Shown: positions 8,661 to 17,596 of the stretch, piece after piece | Layout of the letters: the number at the start of each line of letters is the position of its first letter | Numbering within the stretch: the first letter of the stretch is position 1 | DNA from: Kitasatospora fiedleri | GTDB taxonomy: Bacteria; Actinomycetota; Actinomycetes; Streptomycetales; Streptomycetaceae | Assembly: GCF_948472415.1 (NCBI RefSeq) | Contig: NZ_OX419519.1 | Location: 3,162,001-3,226,000 of the forward strand | DNA length: 64,000 bases | Reading direction: 5' to 3' | Made by a program: the position numbers and the translations under genes | Notes under the pieces: model-generated | Seen by the model: the letters and a program-made list of their open reading frames with translations, nothing else | Databases searched by the model: none | What the model was told of the DNA's origin: nothing

Positions 8661-9679
8661 ACCACCCGACCCGTCGAGCCAGAACGGCCGCCTGCCTGCT
8701 GCTGACCGGCGTGCTCCTGCTGCTGCCGGGCTGCGACCGGCCCGGCCCGTCGGCCGGCGGTGACGCCTTCGGCGCCGGCGACACCCAGGTGGCCTCCGCC
8801 GACCCCAGCGGCCAGGCCCAGGCGCCGGTCGACCTGACGCCGCTGCTGCAGCCCGCCGGCAAGTACCTCGGTGTCGCGCTGGACGGCGCGCCGGCCTCCA
8901 TGGAGCCGGTGCAGAAGTACGCCGAGATGGTCGGCAAGCAGCCCAACATCATCGAGAACTACGCCGGCTGGGGCGACCAGTTCGACTCCACCGGCGTCCG
9001 GCTGAGCTGGCAGAACGGCGCCCTGCCGTACATCGCCTGGGAGCCGCACAAGACCCCGCTGGCCGACATCGCCAAGGGCGACTCCGACCCGTACATCAAG
9101 GCGTTCGCCACCGCGGTGCAGAAGACCAACGTGCCGGTGGCGATCAGCTTCGCCCACGAGATGAACGGCCACTGGTACGACTGGGGCACCAAGACCAACA
9201 GCGCCGAGGACTTCGTCGCGGCGTGGCGCCGGATCCACGACATCTTCCAGGACCGCGGCGCGTCCAACGTCATCTGGGTGTGGAGCCCGAACATCGTCAA
9301 CCCGGTGCAGCAGGTCGCCCTCCAGCCCTACTACCCGGGCGACGGCTACATCGACTGGGTCGGCATGGTCGGCTACTGGACCGAGTGCTGCGACAAGGAC
9401 TTCGAGCAGCTCTACGGCCCGACCATGGCCCAGGTCCGCAAGTTCAGCGGCAAGCCGTTCATCATCAGCGAGACCGCCGCCGAACCAGGCAAGAAGGCGT
9501 CCTCGTTCGTCGACCAGCTGTTCGCGGGCGTGGAGGAGCACCCCGACGTCCTGGGCTTCGTCTGGTTCAACATCAGCAAGCGCGCCGACTGGCGGCTAGA
9601 GAAGACGCCCAGCTCGCTGAAGGCCTTCAAGCAGCACGCCGCCGACCCGCGGTACGGCTTCGACCCGAGAAAACCCTGA
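8657..9679 (+). CDS. GH26-type glycoside hydrolase, putative lipoprotein
   Basis: 340 aa from a GTG that overlaps the GT2 stop by 4 nt. The signal sequence ends at Cys26 (LLLLPGCD), probably lipidated, with a Pro at -2 that is unusual for a lipobox. The mature domain has the family 26 signatures: SFAHEMNGHWYDWG with the predicted acid/base Glu168, VIWVWSPN, and FIISETA with the predicted nucleophile Glu272. It aligns well by eye with the lipoprotein at 4780-5856 (HEMNG, YPGD.Y.DW.GM.GY, SET), so the two are paralogs. Cellulose and related synthase operons often carry a hydrolase that trims the polymer, and the same role is inferred here. Confidence 0.86.
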   Translation: MNHPTRRARTAACLLLTGVLLLLPGCDRPGPSAGGDAFGAGDTQVASADPSGQAQAPVDLTPLLQPAGKYLGVALDGAPASMEPVQKYAEMVGKQPNIIENYAGWGDQFDSTGVRLSWQNGALPYIAWEPHKTPLADIAKGDSDPYIKAFATAVQKTNVPVAISFAHEMNGHWYDWGTKTNSAEDFVAAWRRIHDIFQDRGASNVIWVWSPNIVNPVQQVALQPYYPGDGYIDWVGMVGYWTECCDKDFEQLYGPTMAQVRKFSGKPFIISETAAEPGKKASSFVDQLFAGVEEHPDVLGFVWFNISKRADWRLEKTPSSLKAFKQHAADPRYGFDPRKP

Positions 9680-11424
9680 TGACGCAGCAGCGCGACGACG
9701 CATACTCGCCCGAGGCCCGGACCGCGGAGGACCGCTACCACGCGGAGCGGAACTTCGGCTGGTTCACCGCCGAGCCCGAGCCCGCGGTGCCGCAGCAGCC
9801 CGCGGCGCCCCAGCAGCCGGTGGTCCCGCAGCAGCCGGCGGCGCCCGCCGAGCCCGGGTACACCCTCCCCGAGGTCCCCGACGTCGGCTGGGACCCGCTG
9901 CCGAGCAGCCGCCGGACCTGGATCAGCCGCCTGGTGCTGCTGGGCATCCTGGTCGCCCAGGCGCTGCTGACGCTCCGGCTGAGCAACAGCGCCTTCGAGG
10001 ACGAGGCGCTGTACCTGTACGCCGGCCACCTCCAGCTGCACCACCTGAACGGCGGCGCCCCGCTGCCGGACTCCTTCGCCTCGTACTTCTCCGGCTCGCC
10101 GCTGCTCTACCCGCCGCTGGCCGCCGCGGCCGACGCCCACTTCGGCCTGGCCGGTGCCCGCGCCCTGTCGCTGGCGTTCATGCTGGGCGCCACCACGCTG
10201 CTGTACATGATGACCCGCCGGCTGTTCAACGAGCGGGTCGCGCTGGTCGCCGCGGGCTGCTTCGCGGTCACCCAGTCCACCCTCTTCATGGGCGCGCTGG
10301 CCACCTACGACGCGATGGCGCTGTTCCTGATCGCGGTCGCCGCCTGGCTCGCGGTGCGCACCGCCCGGCGCGGTTGGTGGCTGGGCACCCTGACCATCCC
10401 GCCGGTCCTGCTGCTGGCCGTCGCGGTCAAGTACGCGGCGCTGATGTACGCCCCGGTGGTCGTCGCGCTGGCCTGCCTGGCCGCCGTCCCGTACCACGCG
10501 TGGCGGTCGCTGCTGCGGCTGTTCCTGATCCCCGCCGTCGCGGTCGGCGGCGCGTACGCCGCGCTGCGGCTGACCGGCTCGGACGTCCTGGACGGCCTGC
10601 GGTCCACCACCACCGGCCGCGCCACCGGCCACGGCGTCCGGATCGACATGCTCCGCGACTGCGCCGAGTGGGGCGGCCTGCTGTTCGCCCTCGCGGTGCT
10701 GGGCACCGTCCTGTACGCCCTCAAGGGCCGGATGAGCGAGGCCCCCACCCTGCAGGCCGTCCGGGTGCCGCGGCGGCTGTGGCGGGTCCTGATGGGCCTG
10801 CTGCTGACCGGCACCGCGCTGCTCGCCCCGGCGTACCAGATCTGGATCCACGAGAGCGTCTCGCTGCACAAGCACATCGGCTACGGCCTGCTGTTCGCCA
10901 CCCCGATGGCCGCCCTCGGCATCACCCGGATCGTCGGCTCGCACTTCCGCCACCCGCAGCTCGGCATCCTCGCCTGGGTCACCATGCTGGTGCTCGGCAT
11001 GGTGCAGTCCACCAGCCTGTACCACGCCTGGCCGAACTCCGACCAGCTGATCGCCACCCTGAACCGGCAGTTGGTGCCGGACGGCCACTACCTGGTCGAG
11101 GCGAACTCGGTGCCGCGCTACTACCTGCGCGAGCAGGTCGGCTTCAACCAGTGGACGTCCACGTACACGATCACCTACCAGACCAAGGACAAGAAGCTGC
11201 TCACCGGCGAGGCGGGCTTCCAGGCCGCCCTCACCGACAGCTACTTCGACGTCGTGGTGTTCGACCGGACGGTCACCGGGGCGCTGGACGAGAAGCTCAC
11301 CAAGCAGCTGCGCGCCGAGGGCAAGTACCGGCTGCTGGTCAGCATCCCGTACCACAACAGCTACGGCAGCGGCTTCTACCAGGTGTGGGTCCCGGTGAAG
11401 AAGAACGCCGCACCGCAGCAGTAG
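9679..11424 (+). CDS. GT-C fold membrane glycosyltransferase (PMT/ArnT-like)
   Basis: 581 aa; the ATG overlaps the preceding stop (TGATG), so it is the third gene of a coupled operon. The cytoplasmic N-terminus carries PQQP and PAAP repeats (about 35-60). About ten membrane helices begin near residue 85. The first outer loop has FEDEALYLYAGHLQL, matching the acidic catalytic motif of the GT39/GT83 GT-C families, which use polyprenyl-phosphate sugars. A C-terminal outer domain of about 130 aa follows the last helix. It probably transfers a lipid-linked sugar onto the polymer or a surface acceptor. The exact donor and acceptor are unknown. Confidence 0.82.
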   Translation: MTQQRDDAYSPEARTAEDRYHAERNFGWFTAEPEPAVPQQPAAPQQPVVPQQPAAPAEPGYTLPEVPDVGWDPLPSSRRTWISRLVLLGILVAQALLTLRLSNSAFEDEALYLYAGHLQLHHLNGGAPLPDSFASYFSGSPLLYPPLAAAADAHFGLAGARALSLAFMLGATTLLYMMTRRLFNERVALVAAGCFAVTQSTLFMGALATYDAMALFLIAVAAWLAVRTARRGWWLGTLTIPPVLLLAVAVKYAALMYAPVVVALACLAAVPYHAWRSLLRLFLIPAVAVGGAYAALRLTGSDVLDGLRSTTTGRATGHGVRIDMLRDCAEWGGLLFALAVLGTVLYALKGRMSEAPTLQAVRVPRRLWRVLMGLLLTGTALLAPAYQIWIHESVSLHKHIGYGLLFATPMAALGITRIVGSHFRHPQLGILAWVTMLVLGMVQSTSLYHAWPNSDQLIATLNRQLVPDGHYLVEANSVPRYYLREQVGFNQWTSTYTITYQTKDKKLLTGEAGFQAALTDSYFDVVVFDRTVTGALDEKLTKQLRAEGKYRLLVSIPYHNSYGSGFYQVWVPVKKNAAPQQ

Positions 11425-11443
11425 GCAGCAGGACGGACGACGG

Positions 11444-11468
11444 CGGCGGGGCCCGGCGGGCCCCGCCG
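11444..11468. terminator. Bidirectional terminator hairpin
   Basis: Perfect 11-bp stem CGGCGGGGCCC / GGGCCCCGCCG with a GGC loop, in the 52-bp space between the convergent GT-C gene and glmM. Confidence 0.8.
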
Positions 11469-11476
11469 CACCCGTC

Positions 11477-12841
11477 TCAGCCCAGGTGCAGCCGGACCGC
11501 GTCGGCGAGGCGCTGGCAGACGTCCTGGGCCTGCTCGTGGCCGACCGCCTCGACCATCACGCGCACCAGCGGCTCGGTGCCGGACTTGCGCAGCAGCACC
11601 CGGCCGGTGGCGCCGAGTTCGGCCTCGGCGGCGGCGACCGCGGCCTGGAGCTCGACGCAGGACTCGACCCGGTTCTTGTCCACGCCCTTGACGTTGATCA
11701 GCACCTGCGGCAGCCGGGTCATCACCGCGGCCAGGTCGGCCATCGGCTGCTTGGTGGCGGCCAGCCGGGCGCCCAGCATCAGGCCGGTCAGGGTGCCGTC
11801 GCCGGTGGTGGCGTGGTCGAGCAGGATGACGTGCCCGGACTGCTCGCCGCCGAGCGCGTAGCCGTGCTGCTTCATCTCCTCCAGCACGTAGCGGTCGCCG
11901 ACCGCGGTCTGCACCAGCTCGATGCCCTCGCGCTCCATCGCCAGCTTGAAGCCCAGGTTGGACATCACGGTGGCGACCGCGGTGTTGCGGCGCAGCGTGC
12001 CGGCCTCCTTCATGGCGACCGCGAGGACGGCGATGATCTGGTCGCCGTCGACCTCGTTGCCGTCGGCGTCGGCGGCCAGGCAGCGGTCGGCGTCGCCGTC
12101 CAGGGCGATGCCCAGGTCGGCCCGGTGCTCCTTCATCGCGGCGCGCAGCTTGTCCAGGTGGGTGGAGCCGACGCCGTCGTTGATGTTCAGGCCGGTCGGC
12201 TCGGTGCCCAGGGTGTGCACCACCTCGGCGCCGGCCCGGGCGAACGCCTCGGGGGCGACCCGGGCGGCCGCGCCGTGCGCGCCGTCGATGACGACCTTCA
12301 CGCCGTCGAGCCGGTTGGGCAGCACCGCGACCAGGTGCGCCACGTACCGGTCGAAGCCCTCGTTGTACTGGCGGACCCGGCCCACCGCGGCGCCGGTCGG
12401 GCGGTGCCAGGTCTCGTCGCCGACGCCGTAGCGGCGGTAGTGCGCCTCGATCGCGTCCTCGATCGCGTCGTCCAGCTTGTGGCCGCCGCGGGCGAGGAAC
12501 TTGATGCCGTTGTCGGGCATCGCGTTGTGGCTGGCGGAGAGCATCACGCCGAAGTCGGCGCCGAGCGCGCCGGTCAGGTAGGCGACCGCGGGGGTGGGCA
12601 GCACGCCGACCCGCAGCACGTCGACGCCGGCGCTGGCCAGGCCGGCGATCACGGCGGCCTCCAGGAACTCTCCGGACGCCCGCGGGTCCCGGCCGACCAC
12701 GGCCACCGGCCGGTGGCCCTCGAACGCGCCCGCGTCGCCGAGCACGTGGGCGGCGGCCACCGACAGGCCCAGGGCCAGTTCCGCGGTGAGGCCCTCGTTG
12801 GCCACCCCGCGCACTCCGTCGGTACCGAAGAGTCGTGTCAT
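11477..12841 (-). CDS. glmM: Phosphoglucosamine mutase
   Basis: Converts glucosamine-6-phosphate to glucosamine-1-phosphate on the way to UDP-GlcNAc; it works after GlmS. The product is 454 aa with all four alpha-D-phosphohexomutase domains. [12 protein letters not shown] is at the N-terminus, and the phosphoserine loop MLSASHN is near residue 100. The Mg-binding loop LDGDADR is near 245, and the C-terminal phosphate-binding loop [12 protein letters not shown] is near 420. It sits immediately downstream of rpsI, the usual streptomycete order, separated by a strong hairpin. Confidence 0.97.
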   Translation of the reverse strand: MTRLFGTDGVRGVANEGLTAELALGLSVAAAHVLGDAGAFEGHRPVAVVGRDPRASGEFLEAAVIAGLASAGVDVLRVGVLPTPAVAYLTGALGADFGVMLSASHNAMPDNGIKFLARGGHKLDDAIEDAIEAHYRRYGVGDETWHRPTGAAVGRVRQYNEGFDRYVAHLVAVLPNRLDGVKVVIDGAHGAAARVAPEAFARAGAEVVHTLGTEPTGLNINDGVGSTHLDKLRAAMKEHRADLGIALDGDADRCLAADADGNEVDGDQIIAVLAVAMKEAGTLRRNTAVATVMSNLGFKLAMEREGIELVQTAVGDRYVLEEMKQHGYALGGEQSGHVILLDHATTGDGTLTGLMLGARLAATKQPMADLAAVMTRLPQVLINVKGVDKNRVESCVELQAAVAAAEAELGATGRVLLRKSGTEPLVRVMVEAVGHEQAQDVCQRLADAVRLHLG

Positions 12842-12926
12842 GTTCGCGTTCGTCCGTCCTGTCGCGCCTGTGCTTGGCTCGGGTGGTGCCGCCCCCGCGG
12901 ACTCCGCACCGGTCCGGGAGGCACAA

Positions 12927-12956
12927 CGCCCCGGAGCACGGGAGTGCTCCGGGGCG
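12927..12956 (-). terminator. Strong hairpin between rpsI and glmM
   Basis: Perfect 13-bp stem CGCCCCGGAGCAC / GTGCTCCGGGGCG with a GGGA loop, 22 nt after the rpsI stop. It probably ends the rplM-rpsI transcript. Confidence 0.85.
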
Positions 12957-12977
12957 AGGATCGCATGAAGGGTGCGA

Positions 12978-13484
12978 TTAGCGCTTGCTGTACTGCGGCG
13001 CCTTGCGGGCCTTCTTGAGACCGGCCTTCTTGCGCTCGACGGCGCGCGAGTCGCGGGTCAGGAAGCCGGCCTTCTTGAGCGGGCCGCGGTTGTTGTCCAC
13101 GTCCGCCTCGTTCAGCGCACGGGCCACGCCGAGGCGCAGCGCGTAGGCCTGACCGGAGACGCCGCCGCCGGCGATGCGGGCGATGACGTCGTAACGGCCG
13201 TCCAGCTCAAGGAGCTTGAAGGGCTCGTTCACGGTCTGCTGGTGCACCTTGTTGGGGAAGTAGTTCTCCAGGGTGCGACCGTTGATCTTCCACTGGCCGG
13301 TGCCGGGGACGATGCGCACGCGGGCGATCGCCTCCTTGCGGCGGCCGAGGCCGGCGCCGGGGACGGCCTCGCCGAAGCGGCCGGCCAGCGACTCGGTGGT
13401 GTACTCGGTCTCGGTGGTGTACTCGTCGACGTTCTCGTCGTCGAAGTCGACCTCGAGGGTGCTCTCGATGGCAGTCTCGGCCAC
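12978..13484 (-). CDS. rpsI: 30S ribosomal protein S9
   Basis: 168 aa. The conserved S9 core starts at [17 protein letters not shown] (about 47) and ends in the basic tail [11 protein letters not shown], whose last residues reach the P-site tRNA. The first 45 residues are an acidic extension with a repeated EYTTE motif, common in actinomycetes and absent from E. coli S9. It is second in the rplM-rpsI operon, 47 nt after rplM. Confidence 0.98.
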   Translation of the reverse strand: MAETAIESTLEVDFDDENVDEYTTETEYTTESLAGRFGEAVPGAGLGRRKEAIARVRIVPGTGQWKINGRTLENYFPNKVHQQTVNEPFKLLELDGRYDVIARIAGGGVSGQAYALRLGVARALNEADVDNNRGPLKKAGFLTRDSRAVERKKAGLKKARKAPQYSKR

Positions 13485-13531
13485 GGTGTTCCTCAGCTCT
13501 TCTACGTCAGTCGGGGTGCGGGTGGCCGGAA

Positions 13532-13975
13532 TTACTGCGCGACCTGGGTGATCTCGAACGGCACCGGCTGCTGCGCAGCGTGCGGGTGCTGGTCGCCCGA
13601 GTAGACCTTCAGCTTCGAGAGCATCTGACGGCCCAGGCTGTTCTTCGGAACCATGCCCTTGATGGCCTTCTCGACGGCCTTCTCCGGGTTGTTCGCGAGC
13701 AGGTCGTCGTAGCGGACCGAGCGGAGGCCGCCCGGGAAGCCGCTGTGGCGGTAGGCCAGCTTCTGGGTCTTCTTGTTGCCCGAGAGGTGCACCTTGTCGG
13801 CGTTGATGATGATGACGAAGTCACCAGTGTCAACGTGCGGCGCGTAGATCGCCTTGTGCTTGCCCCGCAGGAGGTTGGCGGCCTGGGAGGCCAGGCGGCC
13901 GAGCACGACGTCGGTCGCGTCGATGACGTGCCACTGACGCTGGACGTCGCCGGGCTTGGGGCTGTACGTACGCAC
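13532..13975 (-). CDS. rplM: 50S ribosomal protein L13
   Basis: 147 aa, normal length. Typical sequence: [25 protein letters not shown] near residue 20, [28 protein letters not shown] and the C-terminal [14 protein letters not shown]. It is an early 23S rRNA-binding protein in large-subunit assembly. It is first gene of the rplM-rpsI operon, after a leader of unknown length containing a 12-bp palindrome. Confidence 0.98.
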   Translation of the reverse strand: MRTYSPKPGDVQRQWHVIDATDVVLGRLASQAANLLRGKHKAIYAPHVDTGDFVIIINADKVHLSGNKKTQKLAYRHSGFPGGLRSVRYDDLLANNPEKAVEKAIKGMVPKNSLGRQMLSKLKVYSGDQHPHAAQQPVPFEITQVAQ

Positions 13976-14105
13976 GGTCGTAGCCTTCGCTTTTCAGTGA
14001 GTGGGTCCTGACAGGAGCACCGAGGCCCGGGGCCTCCAGCCGATCCGCCCGGACGCAATTCGGGCAGCCGCTGGAGTTCGGCCTGTCGTCTCCGGCGTAC
14101 CGACC

Positions 14106-14117
14106 TCTCACGTGAGA
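14106..14117. promoter_or_regulatory. 12-bp perfect palindrome upstream of rplM
   Basis: TCTCACGTGAGA lies 131 nt upstream of the rplM start in the 237-bp space before the ABC-F gene. It could be an operator or a promoter-proximal site. The rest of the spacer shows no clear promoter. Confidence 0.4.
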
Positions 14118-14212
14118 TAGAGCGAGCCAATACGCACAACAGCGGCCAACGATACCGGGCCGGTGGGGTGGATTCCAAACCGGCCCGGCAGCGCGGCCCC
14201 CGGGGCGGCGGA

Positions 14213-15871
14213 TCAGCGGTCCCGGACCACCCGGGCCTCGTCCCAGACCGGCTCCGGGGACTCGTAGACCCGGCCGTCCGAGCCGAACACCAGGAAGCGG
14301 TCGAAGCTGCGGGCGAACCAGCGGTCGTGGGTGACGCACAGCACGGTGCCCTCGAACGCCTCCAGGCCCTGCTGCAGCGCCTCGGCGCTCTCCAGGTCCA
14401 GGTTGTCGGTCGGCTCGTCGAGCAGCAGCGCGGTCGAGCCGGACAGCTCCAGCTTGAGGATCATCAGCCGGGCCTGCTGGCCGCCGGAGAGCGACTCGAA
14501 CTTCTGCTCCTCCTGCCGGTCCAGCTCGTAGCGGCGCAGCGCGGACATCGCCGCCCCGCGGGAGAGCGCGTGCTCCTCCTCGACGATCGAGCGCACCGTC
14601 CGGCCGAGCAGCTCCGGGTGGGCGTGGGTCTGCCGGAAGTGGCCGGGGACGACCCGGGCGCCGAGCTTCCAACTGCCGCCGTGCTCCACCGTGTCGTCGC
14701 CCGCCAGCAGCCGCAGGAAGTGCGACTTGCCGGAGCCGTTGGAGCCCAGCACCGCGACCCGCTCGCCGTAGTAGACCTCCAGGTCGAACGGCTTCATCAG
14801 GCCGGACAGCTCCAGGCCCTGCAGGGTGAACGCCCGCACGCCGGTGCGGCCGCCCTTGAGCCGCATGGTGATGGACTGCTCGCGCGGCGGCTCCTCCGGC
14901 CGGCCGGCCTCCTCGAACTTCTTCAGCCGGGTCTGCGCGGCGGCGTAGCGGGTCGCCAGGGCGTGGCTGACCGAGGCCGCCTGCCGCAGGTTGACCACCA
15001 GCTTCTTCAGCTTGGCGTGCTCCTCGTCCCAGCGGCGGCCGAGCTCCTCGAAGCGCGCGAAGCGGTCCTGGCGGGCCTGGTGGAAGGACTCGAAGCCGCC
15101 GCCGTGCACCCAGACGCTGGAGCCGGCCGCGCCGGACTCGACCGCGATGATCTTCTCGGCGGTGCGGGAGAGCAGCTCGCGGTCGTGCGAGATGTAGAGC
15201 ACGGTCTTGGAGGTGGCCCGGATCGCCTCCTCCAGCCAGCGCTTGCCCGGCACGTCCAGGTAGTTGTCCGGCTCGTCGAGCAGCAGCACCTCGTCGGGGC
15301 CGCGCAGCAGGGCCTCCAGGACGAGGCGCTTCTGCTCGCCGCCGGAGAGGGTGTTCAGGCCGCGCCACTGCGCCCGGTCGAAGGACATGCCGAGCGCGGC
15401 CGTGGTGCACACGTCCCAGTCGGCCTCGTACTCGTAGCCGCCGGCGTCCGACCAGTCGGACAGCGCCTGGGCGTAGGCCATCTGCGACTTCTCGTCGTCC
15501 TGCGCGATCATCGCCAGCTCGGCGGCGTCCACCGCGCGGGCCGCGTCGGCGATCCGCTTCGGGGCGACGGAGACCAGCAGGTCGCGCACCGAGGCGTCGG
15601 CGGGCAGCGCGCCCGGGGCGTCCTCGGCGCTCTCCCGGCCGGTGGTGCCGACGAACTGGCGCATCACGCCCAGGCCGCCGGTGACCGTCACCGAGCCGCC
15701 GTGCGGCTGGACGTCGCCCGCGATCATCCGCAGCAGCGTGGTCTTGCCCGCGCCGTTCGCGCCGACCAGCGCGACGGCCGCGCCCTCGCCGACCCGGAAG
15801 GACGCGTCGTCGAACAGCACCCGCCCGTCCGGCAGGTAGTACTCCAGGTGCGAAATCTCGACGTGTCCCAT
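14213..15871 (-). CDS. ABC-F family ATPase (ribosome-associated)
   Basis: 552 aa, soluble, two ABC cassettes and no membrane segment, which is the ABC-F layout (translation factors and antibiotic-resistance proteins acting at the ribosomal E site). Cassette 1 has GANGAGKTTLL (about 32), LSGGEQKRL and LLLDEPDNYLD. Cassette 2 has GSNGSGKSHFLRLL (about 365), LSGGQQARL and LLLDEPTDNLD. The Walker B tails differ from the usual DEPTNHLD. A charged linker of about 80 residues joins the cassettes. The start at 15871 places MGHVEISHLEYY at the N-terminus; an upstream in-frame start at 15907 would add 12 residues. It follows truA by 42 nt. Whether it protects from a drug cannot be said. Confidence 0.88.
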   Translation of the reverse strand: MGHVEISHLEYYLPDGRVLFDDASFRVGEGAAVALVGANGAGKTTLLRMIAGDVQPHGGSVTVTGGLGVMRQFVGTTGRESAEDAPGALPADASVRDLLVSVAPKRIADAARAVDAAELAMIAQDDEKSQMAYAQALSDWSDAGGYEYEADWDVCTTAALGMSFDRAQWRGLNTLSGGEQKRLVLEALLRGPDEVLLLDEPDNYLDVPGKRWLEEAIRATSKTVLYISHDRELLSRTAEKIIAVESGAAGSSVWVHGGGFESFHQARQDRFARFEELGRRWDEEHAKLKKLVVNLRQAASVSHALATRYAAAQTRLKKFEEAGRPEEPPREQSITMRLKGGRTGVRAFTLQGLELSGLMKPFDLEVYYGERVAVLGSNGSGKSHFLRLLAGDDTVEHGGSWKLGARVVPGHFRQTHAHPELLGRTVRSIVEEEHALSRGAAMSALRRYELDRQEEQKFESLSGGQQARLMILKLELSGSTALLLDEPTDNLDLESAEALQQGLEAFEGTVLCVTHDRWFARSFDRFLVFGSDGRVYESPEPVWDEARVVRDR

Positions 15872-15913
15872 GCCATGGAATTGTGCCAAGCCCCCACCCC
15901 GCGACAAAACGGA

Positions 15914-16876
15914 TTACTCGGCCGGTTCGCCCGACGTCCGCGCGGCGGCGGACCCGGCGGCGGACCCGGCGGCGTCCCCGACCGGTTCGCCCAGCGTCCG
16001 CAGCCGGCGCGAGACGCGGTTGCGCTCCGCGAGCAGTTCGTCGGCCGGGTAGCCGACCTCCTCCAGGGTCAGCCCGTGCGGCCGGATCACGTTGACCGCG
16101 GAGTTGCGCACCCCGCCGGCCAGCACCTCGCCCGGGAACCCCACCGGCCGGTGCCCGTCGCCGACCAGCAGCATCGCGCCGACCAGGGCGCGCACCATGT
16201 TGTGGCAGAAGGCGTCCGCCCGCACCGTGGCCACCGCCAGCGAGCCCTCCTGGGCCGCGTACGGGTCGATCGGCACCCGGTCCCAGCGCAGCTCCAGCAG
16301 GGTGCGGATGGTGGTCGCGCCCTCGCGCTTCTTGCAGTACGCCGCGAAGTCGTGCTCGCCGACCAGCAGCGCCGCCGCCTCGTTCATCCGCTCCAGGTCC
16401 AGCGGCCGGTCGTGCCAGAGGACGTGGCCGCGCAGCAGCGGGTCGACCCCGCCGGGGTGGTCGGCCACCCGGTACGCGTAGCGCCGCCAGACCGCCGCGA
16501 ACCGGGCGTCGAAGCCGTGCGGCGCCTCGGCGACCCGGTACACCCGGACGTCGGCCGGCAGCCGGCCCGCCAGCCGGCGCAGCAGCTTGGCGCCGTGCTG
16601 GGCCCACAGCCCGTCGGGGAGGTCGACGTGGGCGACCTGGCCGCGGGCGTGCACCCCGGCGTCGGTGCGGCCGGCCACGGTCAGCGGGAAGTTCTCCTCG
16701 CTGCGCAGCACGATCCGCAGCGCGTCCTCCAACTCGCCCTGCACGGTGCGCCGTTCGCGCTGCCGGGCCCAGCCGGAGAACTCCGCGCCGTGGTAGGCGA
16801 GGTCCAGCCGGACCCGGGTGTGCCCGTCCGCCGGGCCGTCCTTCACCGGCGGCAGCTCGGCGCAGTCGTTCACCAC
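15914..16876 (-). CDS. truA: tRNA pseudouridine(38-40) synthase TruA
   Basis: Makes pseudouridine at positions 38-40 of tRNA anticodon stems. It is 320 aa from a GTG at 16876, which has AGGGGA exactly 6 nt upstream; a TTG at 16897 would add seven residues but lacks such a site. The catalytic Asp lies in the [14 protein letters not shown] motif (about 70). RRYAYRV and [19 protein letters not shown] are also conserved. The C-terminus carries an Ala/Gly-rich tail ([13 protein letters not shown]). It lies downstream of rplQ behind a terminator-like hairpin, as in other actinomycetes. Confidence 0.95.
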   Translation of the reverse strand: MVNDCAELPPVKDGPADGHTRVRLDLAYHGAEFSGWARQRERRTVQGELEDALRIVLRSEENFPLTVAGRTDAGVHARGQVAHVDLPDGLWAQHGAKLLRRLAGRLPADVRVYRVAEAPHGFDARFAAVWRRYAYRVADHPGGVDPLLRGHVLWHDRPLDLERMNEAAALLVGEHDFAAYCKKREGATTIRTLLELRWDRVPIDPYAAQEGSLAVATVRADAFCHNMVRALVGAMLLVGDGHRPVGFPGEVLAGGVRNSAVNVIRPHGLTLEEVGYPADELLAERNRVSRRLRTLGEPVGDAAGSAAGSAAARTSGEPAE

Positions 16877-16909
16877 TCCAACTCCCCTGTCTGACAAGCG
16901 GAAAGCGAA

Positions 16910-16946
16910 CGGGCCCGCTCCCCCGACGAGCGGGAGGGCGGGCCCG
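16910..16946 (-). terminator. Hairpin after rplQ
   Basis: CGGGCCCGC pairs with GCGGGCCCG, with an inner TCCC/GGGA stem, immediately after rplQ (stop 16968). It probably ends the alpha operon before truA. Confidence 0.7.
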
Positions 16947-16967
16947 GACGAAGACCTACCGGGAGGC

Positions 16968-17468
16968 TCAGGCCTCGGTGGTCTCGGCGGCCTCGTCGGC
17001 CTTGGTCTCCTCGGCCTCGGCGGCCTTGGTCTCGGCGGCCTTGGTCTCGGCCTCCTTGACGGAGCGCTTGGTGGCGGCCTCGGCCTCGGCGACGGTCGCC
17101 TTGGTGGCGATCTCGCCCTCGACCAGCTCGATCACGGCCATCGGCGCGTTGTCGCCGCGGCGACCGCCGATCTTGGTGATGCGGGTGTAGCCGCCGGGGC
17201 GGTTCTCGAACCGCGGGGCGATCTCGGTGAAGAGGGTGTGCAGGACCGACACGTCGGTGATGGTCTTGCGCACCAGGCGACGGTTGTGGATGTCGCCCTT
17301 CTTCGCCTTGGTGATCAGCTTCTCCGCCAGCGGGCGCAGGCGGCGGGCCTTGGCCTCGGTGGTGGTGATGCGGCCGTACTGGAACAGCTCGCGGGCCAGA
17401 CCGGCCAGCAGCAGCGGCTCGTGGTGCGGGCCGCCGCCGAGGCGGGCGCCCTTGGTGGGACGGGGCAT
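16968..17468 (-). CDS. rplQ: 50S ribosomal protein L17
   Basis: 166 aa. The first 120 residues are a standard L17 ([61 protein letters not shown]). The last 45 residues are a low-complexity charged tail made of KAAE and EETKA repeats, as found in other actinomycetes. It is last gene of the alpha operon, 128 nt after rpoA with two hairpins in the gap. Confidence 0.98.
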   Translation of the reverse strand: MPRPTKGARLGGGPHHEPLLLAGLARELFQYGRITTTEAKARRLRPLAEKLITKAKKGDIHNRRLVRKTITDVSVLHTLFTEIAPRFENRPGGYTRITKIGGRRGDNAPMAVIELVEGEIATKATVAEAEAATKRSVKEAETKAAETKAAEAEETKADEAAETTEA

Positions 17469-17519
17469 GACTTAGCTCCTCGAATCTCCGACCGCGGCCG
17501 TACCAGGTACCGCGGCGGG

Positions 17520-17542
17520 CGTGCGGACACCGCGTCCGCACG
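17520..17542 (-). terminator. Second hairpin in the rpoA-rplQ gap
   Basis: CGTGCGGAC pairs perfectly with GTCCGCACG around a 5-nt loop, 52 nt upstream of the rplQ start. It could stabilise the rplQ mRNA end or attenuate. Confidence 0.45.
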
Positions 17543-17554
17543 ACTTTCTCACGC

Positions 17555-17589
17555 CACCGGAGGCGGTCCTCAGCGGGCCGCCTCCGGTG
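17555..17589 (-). terminator. 12-bp hairpin just after rpoA
   Basis: CACCGGAGGCGG / CCGCCTCCGGTG with an 11-nt loop, 7 nt after the rpoA stop. It is a strong stem inside an operon, probably partial termination or RNA processing. Confidence 0.6.
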
Positions 17590-17596
17590 CCGAAAC

